The notes under the pieces are model-generated. The model saw nothing but the letters and a program-made list of their open reading frames with translations. It did no database searches and was not told the origin of the DNA. A stretch of 54,482 nucleotides of DNA, from contig MIAR01000008.1 in the NCBI GenBank assembly GCA_001829185.1, forward strand, positions 1 to 54,482. Direction: 5' to 3'. Origin of the DNA: Spirochaetes bacterium GWB1_60_80 (lineage in GTDB: Bacteria > Spirochaetota > Spirochaetia > Treponematales > UBA12059). Shown here in pieces: positions 34,573-43,413 of the stretch; the stretch's first letter is position 1; each line of letters begins with the position of its first letter. Position numbers and translations under genes: made by a program.

Positions 34573-36233
34573 ACACCTTTGGGGTCGAAGTGGCGCTTTA
34601 GGGTCTTGAAGAGCTTCATGACTTCCGGGCCGACGTCGCCTTCCAGCCAGGGAGCGAAGGACTTGCCGATGCCGTGGTGGTGGCTCATGGTGGCGCCATA
34701 GCGCTGGATGCTGTCCAGGATGCCGCGCTGGTAGGCGACATACTCGTCGAGCTTCTCCATCTTGGCGATGAAAATAAAGTAAAGATTACAGCCCTGCGGG
34801 TAAAAATGCGACATGTGGGTCATGCAGATGGTGTCCGGCCGCGAATGGCAGAAGGCGCGTACGCCGGTATGGACTTCTTCCAGGTTAGTCCAGTTTACGG
34901 TGCATTCCAGGGTATCGATCATGATGCCGTAATCCTGCAGGTCCTCGCGCATGTAGGGGTCGCGGAAGCGGCCGTGCTCCCAGGATTTCTGCACCAGGCC
35001 AGTGGTATACATGGCGCCGTGGCGGGCGCATATCTTCTTCACCATGCGCTTGACGTGGCGGGAGAAGCCGGCCTCGCCGTCGGCCGTTCCCAGCATCAGG
35101 CAACGCTCGCCCTTTTTCATGCCGCGCAGGCTGATCAGCGTGTCTAGGATAGTGCCGTCGACGCCGTACAGCTTGAGGGCCACGTCGGTCTCCTCCGGGT
35201 CGGACAGGCGGAAGACGCTCGGGAAGCCGAATTCGCCTTGCATGATTTCGCGCGCCGCGTCCTTGGCCCGCTCCCAGTCCGGGAAGATGAACGAAAAGCG
35301 GCGCGTGTTCTGTGGCAGGTATTTGCGCAGCTTGAGGGTAGCCGAATAGAGGATGCCAAAGGTGCCCTCCGAGCCCATCATCAGCTGGTCGACGTCCGGG
35401 CCGTTGGCGGCCGCCGGAAAGTCCCGGGTAGCCAAGTCGCGGCCGCCCGGGCAGACGTAGTCCTGGCAGATGACCATATCCTCGATCTTGCCGTAGTAGG
35501 TTGAATTCTGTCCAGCGCCGCGCGTCACCACCCAGCCACCGACCACCGAGTACTCGAAGCTTTGCGGTAGGTGGCCCACGGTATACGGCCGCTTGGCCTG
35601 CAACACATTAGGCGCGTCGCGCAGGATGCGCTCCAGTTCCGGCCCGCTCATGCCGGCCTCGACCGTGATAGTCTGGTTCCGCTCGTCGAAGGCCAGGACG
35701 CGCTTCAGATGCACGCGCATGTCCAGCGACACGCCGCCCTTAACGGCCTCGACGCCGCGCGAGACCGATGAGCCGCCGCCGTAGATGTTAACCGGGATGG
35801 CGTGCGCCTCGCAGTAGTCGACGATAGCGCGCAGGTCGACCCGGTTGCGCGGCCACAGCACCATATCCGGGAAATTTTCGGTAACGCCGTAACGCAGGCG
35901 CATCAGGTCCAGCATGGTCTTGCCGTAGGCGACGCGCGCCCGGTTATAGGCGTCGGTATGGGCGTTCTGTGGCCCGACGATGGTACGCAGGGCCGCGACA
36001 TGCACCGCGTCCAGAGCGCAGGGCAAATCGGCCGGCACCGCTTCCAGCCCCAGGTGGCGCGGCTGGCGGAACCAGTCGTCGCCCAGCTTGAAGGTCTGCC
36101 TCATTAGCCGGTAGAGCTTGCGGTTGGGATGCTTGTATTCCCGCGGGTCGCCCCACTTGAAGATGGAGCGGAAACTGTCCGCCGGCACCGCGGCCTCAAA
36201 CCAGTCTGGGTAAAATTCGTCCTTATGCGCCAT
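34506..36233 (-). CDS. FAD-linked oxidase of the alkyldihydroxyacetonephosphate synthase (AGPS) type
   Basis: 575 residues from ATG 36233, preceded by AGGAGG; the longer frame to 36425 lies inside the kinase gene. FAD-binding (PCMH) domain about 130-310: RVDLRAIVDYCEAHAIPVNIYGGGSSVSRGVE and EAGMSGPELERIL, SFEYSVVGGWVVTRGAGQNS. The C-terminal half has AGPS landmarks: WEHGRFRDPYMREDLQDYGIMIDTLE and the tri-His loop MSHHHGIGKSF needed for acyl/alkyl exchange, ending DPKGVMNPGG. AGPS makes the first ether lipid; related enzymes oxidise D-2-hydroxy acids, so substrate is open. Last gene of the operon from 41354; its start overlaps the kinase 3' end. Confidence 0.88.
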   Translation of the reverse strand: MAHKDEFYPDWFEAAVPADSFRSIFKWGDPREYKHPNRKLYRLMRQTFKLGDDWFRQPRHLGLEAVPADLPCALDAVHVAALRTIVGPQNAHTDAYNRARVAYGKTMLDLMRLRYGVTENFPDMVLWPRNRVDLRAIVDYCEAHAIPVNIYGGGSSVSRGVEAVKGGVSLDMRVHLKRVLAFDERNQTITVEAGMSGPELERILRDAPNVLQAKRPYTVGHLPQSFEYSVVGGWVVTRGAGQNSTYYGKIEDMVICQDYVCPGGRDLATRDFPAAANGPDVDQLMMGSEGTFGILYSATLKLRKYLPQNTRRFSFIFPDWERAKDAAREIMQGEFGFPSVFRLSDPEETDVALKLYGVDGTILDTLISLRGMKKGERCLMLGTADGEAGFSRHVKRMVKKICARHGAMYTTGLVQKSWEHGRFRDPYMREDLQDYGIMIDTLECTVNWTNLEEVHTGVRAFCHSRPDTICMTHMSHFYPQGCNLYFIFIAKMEKLDEYVAYQRGILDSIQRYGATMSHHHGIGKSFAPWLEGDVGPEVMKLFKTLKRHFDPKGVMNPGGTLGLDLPDSEKRFMKK

Positions 36234-37866
36234 TGGCTGTTCCTCCTGCTTGATGCCTGTTGTCGGCCGCGGCGGACGAGACGCCGCCTGGCGCCGCGCC
36301 TCGTTTGCCGTAACCCGGTTTTTCCGGGTAGCCGGTAATATTCCTGATTGCTTCATAGAGAGGTTCAAGCGCCTGATACAGGCGTCGGTACACTCGCCGG
36401 TAGAGCCGGCCATAGAGGCGGGCATTAGCCGGCTGGGGCTCGAAACAGCGCTCGCGTCGGCTCATGGCCCGGGCGGCCTCGACCACCGACCCGTACCAGC
36501 CCAGCCCGGCGGCGGCGCACATCGCCGCGCCCAGGCCGCTGGTCTCGCAGGTGGCGCCGCGGTATAGCGGCAGGTTGAAGACATCGGCCGATATCTGGCA
36601 GATCTGATCGCTCTGGCTGGCTCCGCCGGACACCGCCAGCTGGCCGATGCGCCGCCGGCTGACATGCTCGATAGCCTCCAATCCCTCTTTGAGGCCGTAG
36701 GCTAGTCCTTCGATAATGGAACGGTAGAGGTGGGCGCGCTCGTGGACGTCGCCGAAGCCGATAATGGCGCCCTTGGCCGAGGGATGTTTCAACCCGGCCG
36801 TCCAGTAGGGCTGCATCACCAGGCCGTGACAGCCCGGCGGGCTTGTCTCGAGTAGCTCGTTAAGGGCCACCTCCGGCAGGATACCGCGCCGTCCGGCCTC
36901 CAGGACTTCCCGGTAGGCGAACTGGTTCTTGAACCAGGTAATCATCCAGTAACCGCGAAAAATCTCCACCTCCGGGTTGTACCAGCCGGGAAGTGGCGCC
37001 GGGTAGGCCGGCATGAAGCGCAGCGGTTCCAGGTAGCGCGAACTGGTGGTCTGGATGGTGGCGGTGGTGCCGAACGACAGGCTGGCCGCCGTTTCGTCCA
37101 GCACGCCCATGCCGATGGTCTCGCAGCCCTTGTCGCTGCCGGCCGCGAAGACCGGCAAACCAGCCGGCAGGCCAATCAGGGCGGCAGCGGCCGTAGTCAC
37201 CTGGCCCAGCGCCCGGCCGGGCTCCACCAGGCGCGGCAACTTGCCCGGCTCCACCGGAAACATCTTGGAGTTGCGGTGGCCCGGCGCTGCCCAGCGCTGT
37301 CGGCGATAATCGAAAGGCAGGTGGCCGATCTGGCTGGCCACCGAATCGGCCAGCTCGCCGGTCAGCCGGGCCGACAGGAAGCCGGACACCTGCAGGTAGC
37401 TGCTGGTGCGCGCCCAGTTGGCCGGTTCAAACTGGCGCAGCCAGCTACAGCGGCCGGCCTCCTGGGTGCGGACGATGGCCTCATCCATGCCCAAGAGCTT
37501 GAGGCCAAGCGCCGTCAACCAGTCCGGCTGGTACGGCGGCGCCGCCTTACGCGCGTCCAGCCAAAGCGTGGCCGGGCGGACCACCGCCAGATCGGCGTCC
37601 AGGCAAACCATCGAGTCGCGCTGCGCCGTAATGGCCAGGCCGGCCAGGCGCCCGAACGGCTCCGGATAAAGCGCGCGCAGTTGCCCGACCGCGTCGATCA
37701 GTGCCCGCCACCAAATCTCCGGGTCCTGCTCGGCCCAGCCCGGCTGGGTTGAGAAGTACGGCTGGTATTCGATTTTGGCCCGCCCCAGCAGGCTACCGTC
37801 GACGCCGAACAGCAAGGCGCGCAGGCTCTGGGTGCCGCAATCGATAGCTACTATTGTATCACCCAT
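36223..37866 (-). CDS. FGGY-family carbohydrate kinase
   Basis: 547 residues. N-terminal FGGY domain with ATP-phosphate loop VAIDCGTQSLRALLF, WAEQDPEIWWRAL, LAITAQRDSMVCLD and WLDARK; C-terminal domain with AAGSDKGCETIGMGV, SFGTTATIQT, and RSIIEGLAYGLKEGLEAIE...LAVSGGASQSDQICQISADVF. Phosphorylates a sugar or polyol. The second FGGY signature is changed (GSDKGCE where xylulokinases have GxxDxxxxxxG), so glycerol, xylulose or ribulose specificity cannot be assigned. A basic, Tyr/Arg-rich C-terminal tail (RLYGRLYRRVYRRLY) is unusual. Overlaps DUF1667 gene by 8 bases and the AGPS-like gene by 11. Confidence 0.9.
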   Translation of the reverse strand: MGDTIVAIDCGTQSLRALLFGVDGSLLGRAKIEYQPYFSTQPGWAEQDPEIWWRALIDAVGQLRALYPEPFGRLAGLAITAQRDSMVCLDADLAVVRPATLWLDARKAAPPYQPDWLTALGLKLLGMDEAIVRTQEAGRCSWLRQFEPANWARTSSYLQVSGFLSARLTGELADSVASQIGHLPFDYRRQRWAAPGHRNSKMFPVEPGKLPRLVEPGRALGQVTTAAAALIGLPAGLPVFAAGSDKGCETIGMGVLDETAASLSFGTTATIQTTSSRYLEPLRFMPAYPAPLPGWYNPEVEIFRGYWMITWFKNQFAYREVLEAGRRGILPEVALNELLETSPPGCHGLVMQPYWTAGLKHPSAKGAIIGFGDVHERAHLYRSIIEGLAYGLKEGLEAIEHVSRRRIGQLAVSGGASQSDQICQISADVFNLPLYRGATCETSGLGAAMCAAAGLGWYGSVVEAARAMSRRERCFEPQPANARLYGRLYRRVYRRLYQALEPLYEAIRNITGYPEKPGYGKRGAAPGGVSSAAADNRHQAGGTANGA

Positions 37867-38287
37867 GGGAAGCTCCGTTAGCCGGACAAACCGCCAGATC
37901 GTCGCTAGCCAGCATGTCGATGCCCAAACCCAGGAGGTCGGCCATCACCACGTCGCCGCAGCGCAGCGGCGCTTGTGCCACCACCGTATCGAGAGCGATA
38001 CAGGCATCCAGCAAGCGTTCCAGCGGCAGGTCGGCGCTGGAGCGCACCGGCAAGCGCGGCCGGTCGGCGCCGCTAGTGCGCAGCGTGGTGGTCAGCGAAC
38101 GCAGCGGCGCGGTGGCCTCCTGCCGGCCGTAGACCACGCCCCGGCCACAGGCTGCCCCAACCACCCTGACCGCGTCAAGGTAGTTGGGGGCGCCGCTTAC
38201 GGCGTCGGCCGCTGGTTCGGTGATTTCCACCGTCAGCAGGCAGCCGCGCGGGCAGACGATGCAGGTAAATTGCTTAACCGGGCTCAT
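37859..38287 (-). CDS. DUF1667 protein, probable small partner of the FAD dehydrogenases
   Basis: 142 residues. The N-terminus has FTCIVCPRGCLLTVE (C-x2-C-x3-C), followed by VGAACGRGVVYGRQEATAPLRSLTTTLRT and, at the C-terminus, CGDVVMADLLGLGIDMLAS. The cysteine group could bind an iron-sulfur cluster. In other anaerobes, for example Thermotoga, DUF1667 genes sit beside glpA-like and FAD-oxidoreductase genes, just as here. The ATG overlaps the upstream stop as ATGA, with GGAGGGG as ribosome site. Confidence 0.88.
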   Translation of the reverse strand: MSPVKQFTCIVCPRGCLLTVEITEPAADAVSGAPNYLDAVRVVGAACGRGVVYGRQEATAPLRSLTTTLRTSGADRPRLPVRSSADLPLERLLDACIALDTVVAQAPLRCGDVVMADLLGLGIDMLASDDLAVCPANGASHG

Positions 38288-39603
38288 GCTTCCCCCTCCG
38301 GCTTCAAGGCCAGCTGTAGCGCGCCAGTCAGGCCAGCGCTGCGGGCGGCCGGCAGAACGAAACGCTCCATCTCCGGCGGCCGCAGCACCTCGAACTTTCG
38401 TTCTACAAAGTTTTCGGCCGTTGTGGCTGGGCCAGTCGCGGCGAACTTAGCGGCCGGGCCGACTGCCAGTCGCGCGCCTGAGGCCAGGGTGCGGTTGCTG
38501 CGGAAATAGCAGATGGTGTCCACCGGGCTGGCGGTATCGACGAATTGAGGTACCGCATACAGTAGCGGCCCCTGTGTCTTCACGGGCTGCAAACGGCGTG
38601 GCGTTGGCTGGCCGACGGCTAGACCGCGCGCCCAAGCTGCCGCCGCCCGGCCGGCCGTCTCGGCCGACTCGGAGACGTAGTCCACCAAATCGTTGACGTG
38701 CACCGCGTTGCCGCAGGCGAAGACGCCGTCGATCAGGCTGTGCATGTTCTGGTCGACCTGCGGGCCACGCGTCGCCGGGTCCAGCGGCACGCCCAGGCTG
38801 ACGGCGATTTCGTTCTCCGGAATCAAGCCGACCGACAGTATCAGGCAGTCGCAGTCCACCAGGCTGGCGCTGCCGGGCAGCGGCCGCAGGCGTTCGTCCA
38901 CCCGGCTAAGCTCAACCGCCTCCACCCGTTGGCGGCCAAAGACGCGGCTGACGGTGGTCGATAAGCCCAGCGGTATGCCAAAGTCGCGCACGCATTGCTG
39001 GACATTGCGCGTCAGGCCGGACACCTCGGCCTTGACCTCGAAGACGCCGGCTACCGCTACGCCCTCCAGCGTCAGCCGCCGGGCCATGATCAGGCCGATG
39101 TCGCCCGAGCCGAGGATGGCCGCGGTACGGCCCGGCAGGAGGCCGTGCAGGTTGACCATGGCCTGGGCCAGCCCGGCGGTGTAGACGCCGGCCGGCCGGT
39201 CGCCGTGGATAAAGACCTGCCGGTCGGTGCGCTCGCGGCAACCGGTGGCCAGCACCAGGCTCCGGCAGCGCAGATCATGCAGACCGTCGCGGTTGACGCA
39301 GGTCAGGGCAAAGCCGTCCTGGCCTTTCTCCACCCGCGAGACGAAGGTTTCGGCCAGCAGGTACAGGCCCCGGCTCTCGGCGGCGGCGATATCGCGCCGG
39401 GCGTACTCTGGCCCGGTTAATTTTTCCTTATAACGCACCAACCCGAAGCCGTCGTGGATGCACTGCTTGAGGATACCGCCCGGCCGCTCCTCGCGCTCCA
39501 CCACCAGCACGCTCGAACCGCTGTCAGTAGCCGCAACGGCCGCCGCCAAACCGGCCGGGCCGGCGCCCAGGACAATCACGTCGTAGATTGTTTCCCGCTT
39601 CAT
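38284..39603 (-). CDS. FAD/NAD(P)-dependent oxidoreductase of the glycerol-3-phosphate dehydrogenase operon
   Basis: 439 residues. FAD site IYDVIVLGAGPAGLAAAVAATDSG, ATGCRERTDRQ, NAD(P)-site GRTAAILGSGDIGLIMARRLTLEGV, and the second FAD motif SLIDGVFACGNAVHVNDLVDYVSESAETAGRAAA. It lacks the CxxC redox pair of thioredoxin reductases. In comparable operons this protein probably passes electrons from the GlpA-like subunit to NAD(P) or another carrier. AGGAGG precedes the ATG, which overlaps the GlpA-like stop by 4 bases. Confidence 0.9.
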   Translation of the reverse strand: MKRETIYDVIVLGAGPAGLAAAVAATDSGSSVLVVEREERPGGILKQCIHDGFGLVRYKEKLTGPEYARRDIAAAESRGLYLLAETFVSRVEKGQDGFALTCVNRDGLHDLRCRSLVLATGCRERTDRQVFIHGDRPAGVYTAGLAQAMVNLHGLLPGRTAAILGSGDIGLIMARRLTLEGVAVAGVFEVKAEVSGLTRNVQQCVRDFGIPLGLSTTVSRVFGRQRVEAVELSRVDERLRPLPGSASLVDCDCLILSVGLIPENEIAVSLGVPLDPATRGPQVDQNMHSLIDGVFACGNAVHVNDLVDYVSESAETAGRAAAAWARGLAVGQPTPRRLQPVKTQGPLLYAVPQFVDTASPVDTICYFRSNRTLASGARLAVGPAAKFAATGPATTAENFVERKFEVLRPPEMERFVLPAARSAGLTGALQLALKPEGEA

Positions 39604-41354
39604 GGCCGGCCTCCTTGGCGCGGCAGAGTGTCGCGGCCGGCCTTGCTAGCCAGCGGGCACAGTTCCGAGCCCGGCCCTTTGCGGGTGACGGCCGTCATAG
39701 CCACCTGCTTCTCGTCGGCGATGATCTGCATGACGCGCGGCGTGCAGAAGCCGCCGTGGCAGCGCCCCATGCCGGCCCGGGTACGGCGCTTGACGGCGTC
39801 GACGCTGTCCACCGGCAGGGGGCCGCGCAGCGCGTCTCGAATCTCGCCCTCGGAGACCTCCTCGCAGCGGCAGACGATGCGGCCGTAGGCCGGGTGGGCG
39901 GCGATCAGGGCGGCGCGCTCCGGCCTGGGCAGGCGCTTCAGCTCCGGGATGCCGCGCTGGCGGCCTTCCCACCCCGCCTTGGGAATTACTTCTTTATAAC
40001 CGGCCACTACCGCCAACGCCATGGCGGCCAGATCCTCGGCGATGGCCGGCGCGGAAGCCAGCCCCGGCGACTGGATGCCGGCGGCGTGGATCAGGTTGGC
40101 CACGGCCACACTGCGCTCGACGATAAAATCCTCGTCGTAGCTACAGGGGCGCACGCCGGAAAAGTAGGTGATGACCTGCGACAGCGATAGCCGGCGGTTG
40201 ATGCGCAGGTGCTTTTCGAGTTCATGGATCTCGTCGGCGCTGGTGGCGTAATCCTCGCGCCCCGGACTCTCTCGCGCCGTCGGGCCCACCAGGATGTTGC
40301 CTTCCACGGTGGTCACCAGGCCGCCGCCCTTGGTCTTGGACTTGACCTGCAACAGGCTGGGCATGCCCAGGATATGGCGCTGCGTGGCGGCGGTGTTGCT
40401 GTCCAGGATCAACTCCGAGCCGCGGCGCTGGTGCAAGCTAAAGAAACCGTCACCAGCCAGCTCGGCCACCACGTCGGCCCAGTTGCCGGCGGCGTTGACC
40501 ACCGCGCCGGCCCGGAACTCACCGCGGTTGGTGCGCAACGTAGCGATGTGCCCGGCCTCCAGCCCGAAGCCTTCCACGCAGCAGTTGAGGGCCAGCTCGA
40601 CGCCGTTGCGCACGGCGTTCTCGGCCAGCGCCACCGTGGCCTTGTAGGGCGACAGCACCGCCGCCGAGGGCAGGAAGAAGCCGCCGTGCTGGTCGCTACA
40701 AATATTCGGCTCCTCGGCGCGCACCCGAGCCGGACTCCAGTATTCCCAACCGTCCACCTGGTTGTCGCGCGCCCGGGCCGCCATAATCGGGTAGACCAAG
40801 CGGCTGAAGGCGCTGCGGAAAACGATCAGCGAACCTGGCCGGTGGAAATCCAGCCCCAGATCGCGGCAGATCGGTTCCCACAGGCGGTTACCGCGGACGT
40901 TGTAGTGCGCCTTCTTGGTGCCGGGTTTGGCCGCAAAGCCATCGTGGATCATGCCGTCGTTGCGGCTGGAGGTATGCACCGCTACATCGTAGTCTTTTTC
41001 CAGAATCACCACCGACAGTTGATGTTTGGACAATTCGCGGGCCAAGGCGCAGCCGACCACGCCGCCGCCGATGATGGCCACGTCAAAAAAGCGGCCAGCC
41101 AAGCTACGATCATGCACGGTAGACGGTGGCAACCGTTCCTCGGCAATCCCGTCCACGCTCAGGCGGTTCACCACCCCGCGGTAGCCCTGCGCGGCCGCCG
41201 CCCAGCCGGCCGCCACCTTCTGATCCCAACTGGCGGCCCGGCCGGCCAGCACAATGGAACCAGAACGCAGCGCCAGCTCCGGTGCCAAGCCGCTTCGCCT
41301 AAAAATCCGCGCCCGCAGGGAATCCAGATTGGTCGCTCGCGGCTGATGCTTCAT
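39600..41354 (-). CDS. GlpA-like FAD dehydrogenase with C-terminal BFD [2Fe-2S] domain
   Basis: 584 residues. The first ~75 include a BON-like segment (GSIVLAGRAASWDQKVAAGWAAAAQGYRGVVNRLSVDG), not usual in GlpA. The DAO/GlpD domain starts at about 88 (DVAIIGGGVVGCALARELSKHQLSVVILEKDYDV) with TSSRNDGMIHDGF, VVNAAGNWAD, and ITYFSGVRPCSYDEDFIVE. Residues about 495-560 are a bacterioferritin-associated-ferredoxin-like domain with C-x-C and C-x4-C (VCRCEEVSEGEI...MGRCHGGFC). It most likely oxidises glycerol-3-phosphate to DHAP. First gene of a five-gene overlapping operon under the promoter at 41432-41460. Confidence 0.88.
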   Translation of the reverse strand: MKHQPRATNLDSLRARIFRRSGLAPELALRSGSIVLAGRAASWDQKVAAGWAAAAQGYRGVVNRLSVDGIAEERLPPSTVHDRSLAGRFFDVAIIGGGVVGCALARELSKHQLSVVILEKDYDVAVHTSSRNDGMIHDGFAAKPGTKKAHYNVRGNRLWEPICRDLGLDFHRPGSLIVFRSAFSRLVYPIMAARARDNQVDGWEYWSPARVRAEEPNICSDQHGGFFLPSAAVLSPYKATVALAENAVRNGVELALNCCVEGFGLEAGHIATLRTNRGEFRAGAVVNAAGNWADVVAELAGDGFFSLHQRRGSELILDSNTAATQRHILGMPSLLQVKSKTKGGGLVTTVEGNILVGPTARESPGREDYATSADEIHELEKHLRINRRLSLSQVITYFSGVRPCSYDEDFIVERSVAVANLIHAAGIQSPGLASAPAIAEDLAAMALAVVAGYKEVIPKAGWEGRQRGIPELKRLPRPERAALIAAHPAYGRIVCRCEEVSEGEIRDALRGPLPVDSVDAVKRRTRAGMGRCHGGFCTPRVMQIIADEKQVAMTAVTRKGPGSELCPLASKAGRDTLPRQGGRP

Positions 41355-41410
41355 GGTACGCTCCCCTGCAGCCGGCCCAGTGGCTGGCCACGAATCGTCA
41401 CGTGGTCATT

Positions 41411-41460
41411 ACTGGTAATACCAGTATACCAGTTATACAGCCAAGTCCGGCCTCCGTCAA
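41411..41460 (-). promoter_or_regulatory. promoter with overlapping triple half-site operator
   Basis: Minus-strand TTGACG (41460-41455), 17 bases, TATAAC (41437-41432). Directly overlapping and downstream is ACTGGTA-T-ACTGGTA-T-TACCAGT (41433-41411), read on the plus strand as the palindrome ACTGGTAATACCAGT (41411-41425) plus a third TACCAGT half-site 8 bases on. A repressor bound here would cover the -10 and start site. The half-site resembles GntR-family operators. No regulator gene is adjacent. Confidence 0.75.
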
Positions 41461-41516
41461 GCCCGATTACTGGCCCTATAGGCCACGATACACCCGCCGG
41501 GGCGCCTTGTCATCCT

Positions 41517-41555
41517 AAAAAAAAGGCCGCCCCGGAATCGCTCCGAAGCAGCCTT
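41517..41555 (-). terminator. rho-independent terminator of gdhA
   Basis: Minus-strand stem AAGGC.GC..CGGA / TCCG..GC.GCCTT followed by a run of eight T, about 50 bases after the gdhA stop. Confidence 0.75.
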
Positions 41556-41605
41556 CATGAAAAAAAGTTACGGCCGGCCAGCGGCCGGTCAGGTATTCAG
41601 TAAAC

Positions 41606-42952
41606 TCAGACCAGACCCTGGGCGATCATGGCATCGGCCACTTTCTTGAAACCGGCAATGTTGGCGCCGATGACGTAGTTGCCATCAAAGCCGAATTCCT
41701 TGGCGGTCTCCACGCAGGTAGAGTGGATGTTGACCATAATCTGGTGCAGCCGGGCATCGACTTCCTCGGCGGTCCAGGATAGGCGGGCCGAGTTCTGGCT
41801 CATCTCCAGGCCGGAGGTAGCCACGCCGCCGGCGTTGGCGGCCTTACCCGGGGCAAACGGAATCTTCTTCTCGATGAAGAGCTTCCAGGCTTCCGGGGTA
41901 CAGCCCATGTTGGAGGTCTCGACCACGGCCTGGACGCCATTGCGCAGCAGGTTCTGGGCGTCCTCGCCGGACAGCTCGTTCTGGATGGCGCAGGGCATGG
42001 CAATGTCGACCTTCTGCTCCCAGGGGCGCTTGCCGGCAAAGAACTTGGCGTTCGGGAACTTGCGGACATAGGTCTCGACCTTGTTGCGGTCGATGACCAG
42101 CATCTCTTCCAGGTAGGCGAACTTTTCCTTGGTATTGATGCCGTCCGGGTCAAAGACGTAGCCGTCCGGACCGGAGATAGTAACCACCTTGGCGCCGAGG
42201 TCGGCGGCCTTGATACAGGCGCCCCAGGCCACGTTGCCGAAACCGGACACCGAAATGGTCTTACCCTTCAGTGTCTGGCCCTTCAGCTTGAACATTTCTT
42301 CGGCGAAGTAGATGGCGCCGAAACCAGTGGCCTCCGGGCGGATCAGCGAACCGCCGAAGCTGCGGCCCTTGCCGGTCAGCACGCCGGTGAACTCGTTGGT
42401 CAGCTTCTTGTACTGGCCGAACAGGAACCCGACCTCGCGGCCGCCGACGCCGATATCGCCGGCCGGCACGTCGGTGTCGGGGCCGATGAAGCGGAACAGC
42501 TCGCTCATGAAACTCTGGCAGAAGCGCATGATCTCGTTGTCGCTCTTGCCATTGGGGTCAAAGTCGGAACCGCCCTTGCCGCCGCCCATGGGCAGGCTGG
42601 TCAGGCTGTTCTTGAACATCTGCTCAAAACCGAGGAATTTAAGGGTGGAGAGGGTCACCTTGGGATGGAAACGGAGGCCGCCCTTGTAGGGGCCGATGGC
42701 GCTGTTGAACTGGACGCGGTAACCGCGGTTGACGATGAACTCGCCCTTGTCGTTGATCCACGGCACGCGGAAAATGACGGTGCGTTCCGGCTCGACGATG
42801 CGCTCCAGAATGCGCTGGGCCTTGTATTTGGGATCTTTCTCGATCAGCGGCGCGATCGATTCCAGAACTTCTTCGGCAGCCTGCAGGAATTCAGCTTCCC
42901 ACGGAGCGCGAGCCTTCAGCCCGTCCAGGACCTCTTGAATATAGGCGTTCAT
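41606..42952 (-). CDS. gdhA: glutamate dehydrogenase, hexameric NADP-type
   Basis: 448 residues, the standard length of the ~50-kDa subunit. Substrate-binding part: GYRVQFNSAIGPYKGGLRFHP, and the catalytic Lys in LPMGGGKGGSDFDPNGKSDNEIMRFCQ, then PDTDVPAGDIGVGGREVGFLFGQYK. Nucleotide domain: TISVSGFGNVAWGACIKAADLGAKVVTISGPDG. C-terminal ANAGGVATSGLEMSQNSARLSW is diagnostic. It interconverts glutamate and 2-oxoglutarate plus ammonium. A GGAGG ribosome site and a strong promoter (43016-43044) precede it; a terminator follows. It is divergent from an arginase-family gene, which suggests a role in amino-acid catabolism as well as assimilation. Confidence 0.97.
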   Translation of the reverse strand: MNAYIQEVLDGLKARAPWEAEFLQAAEEVLESIAPLIEKDPKYKAQRILERIVEPERTVIFRVPWINDKGEFIVNRGYRVQFNSAIGPYKGGLRFHPKVTLSTLKFLGFEQMFKNSLTSLPMGGGKGGSDFDPNGKSDNEIMRFCQSFMSELFRFIGPDTDVPAGDIGVGGREVGFLFGQYKKLTNEFTGVLTGKGRSFGGSLIRPEATGFGAIYFAEEMFKLKGQTLKGKTISVSGFGNVAWGACIKAADLGAKVVTISGPDGYVFDPDGINTKEKFAYLEEMLVIDRNKVETYVRKFPNAKFFAGKRPWEQKVDIAMPCAIQNELSGEDAQNLLRNGVQAVVETSNMGCTPEAWKLFIEKKIPFAPGKAANAGGVATSGLEMSQNSARLSWTAEEVDARLHQIMVNIHSTCVETAKEFGFDGNYVIGANIAGFKKVADAMIAQGLV

Positions 42953-43015
42953 GTGCCCTCCTTAGTAATCGTGCAGCAAAACATGCACCATCGCCGCCAG
43001 GCAGCGAATGGCACC

Positions 43016-43044
43016 ATTCTACAAGGTAATCTGAAATAATGCAA
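43016..43044 (-). promoter_or_regulatory. gdhA promoter
   Basis: Minus-strand TTGCAT (43044-43039), 17 bases, TAGAAT (43021-43016), in a markedly AT-rich patch that includes T8 and A-tracts farther upstream (43050-43080), possibly an UP element. Confidence 0.65.
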
Positions 43045-43281
43045 GCTTGTTTTTAATAATTGAACATTTTTTTTGACTATTGAAACGATTTTGGGCGCGT
43101 CGGCCGAAATTTGGCCGTCAGGCCTTCCGCTGCAAGCTGGCCGGCGCCTGAAGCGGCTCCTCTCGGCCGTTCCTGACGGACCGGCCGCCGCCCGGCGGGC
43201 AGCCTTAAGCGCCGCGCCGGCCAGGCTTTCCGCTGCTGTCCCTGGCCCGGCGACGCCTGGAAACCAGCCAGCGGTTTCGGC

Positions 43282-43309
43282 TTGACGATAGCGCTAATCG
43301 TGCTACCAT
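43282..43309 (+). promoter_or_regulatory. probable promoter of the arginase-family gene
   Basis: TTGACG (43282-43287), 16 bases, TACCAT (43304-43309), about 105 bases before the ATG. The rest of the 460-base gap 42953-43413 shows no gene; frames there are low-complexity. Confidence 0.45.
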
Positions 43310-43413
43310 TATAGCTAACGCACCTGCGTACCGGGCCAGATTTACCCGACCCGATCACACCACAACTGTCCGCCGGACGCCTCGCCAAGCCCGCCGGCCG
43401 GAAAGGTAAAACG

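Noticed and set aside
43077-43388. Minus-strand frame of 103 codons between gdhA and the ureohydrolase gene.
   Set aside because: Low-complexity Arg/Pro/Gly composition, no ribosome site, overlaps the probable promoter regions of both neighbours.
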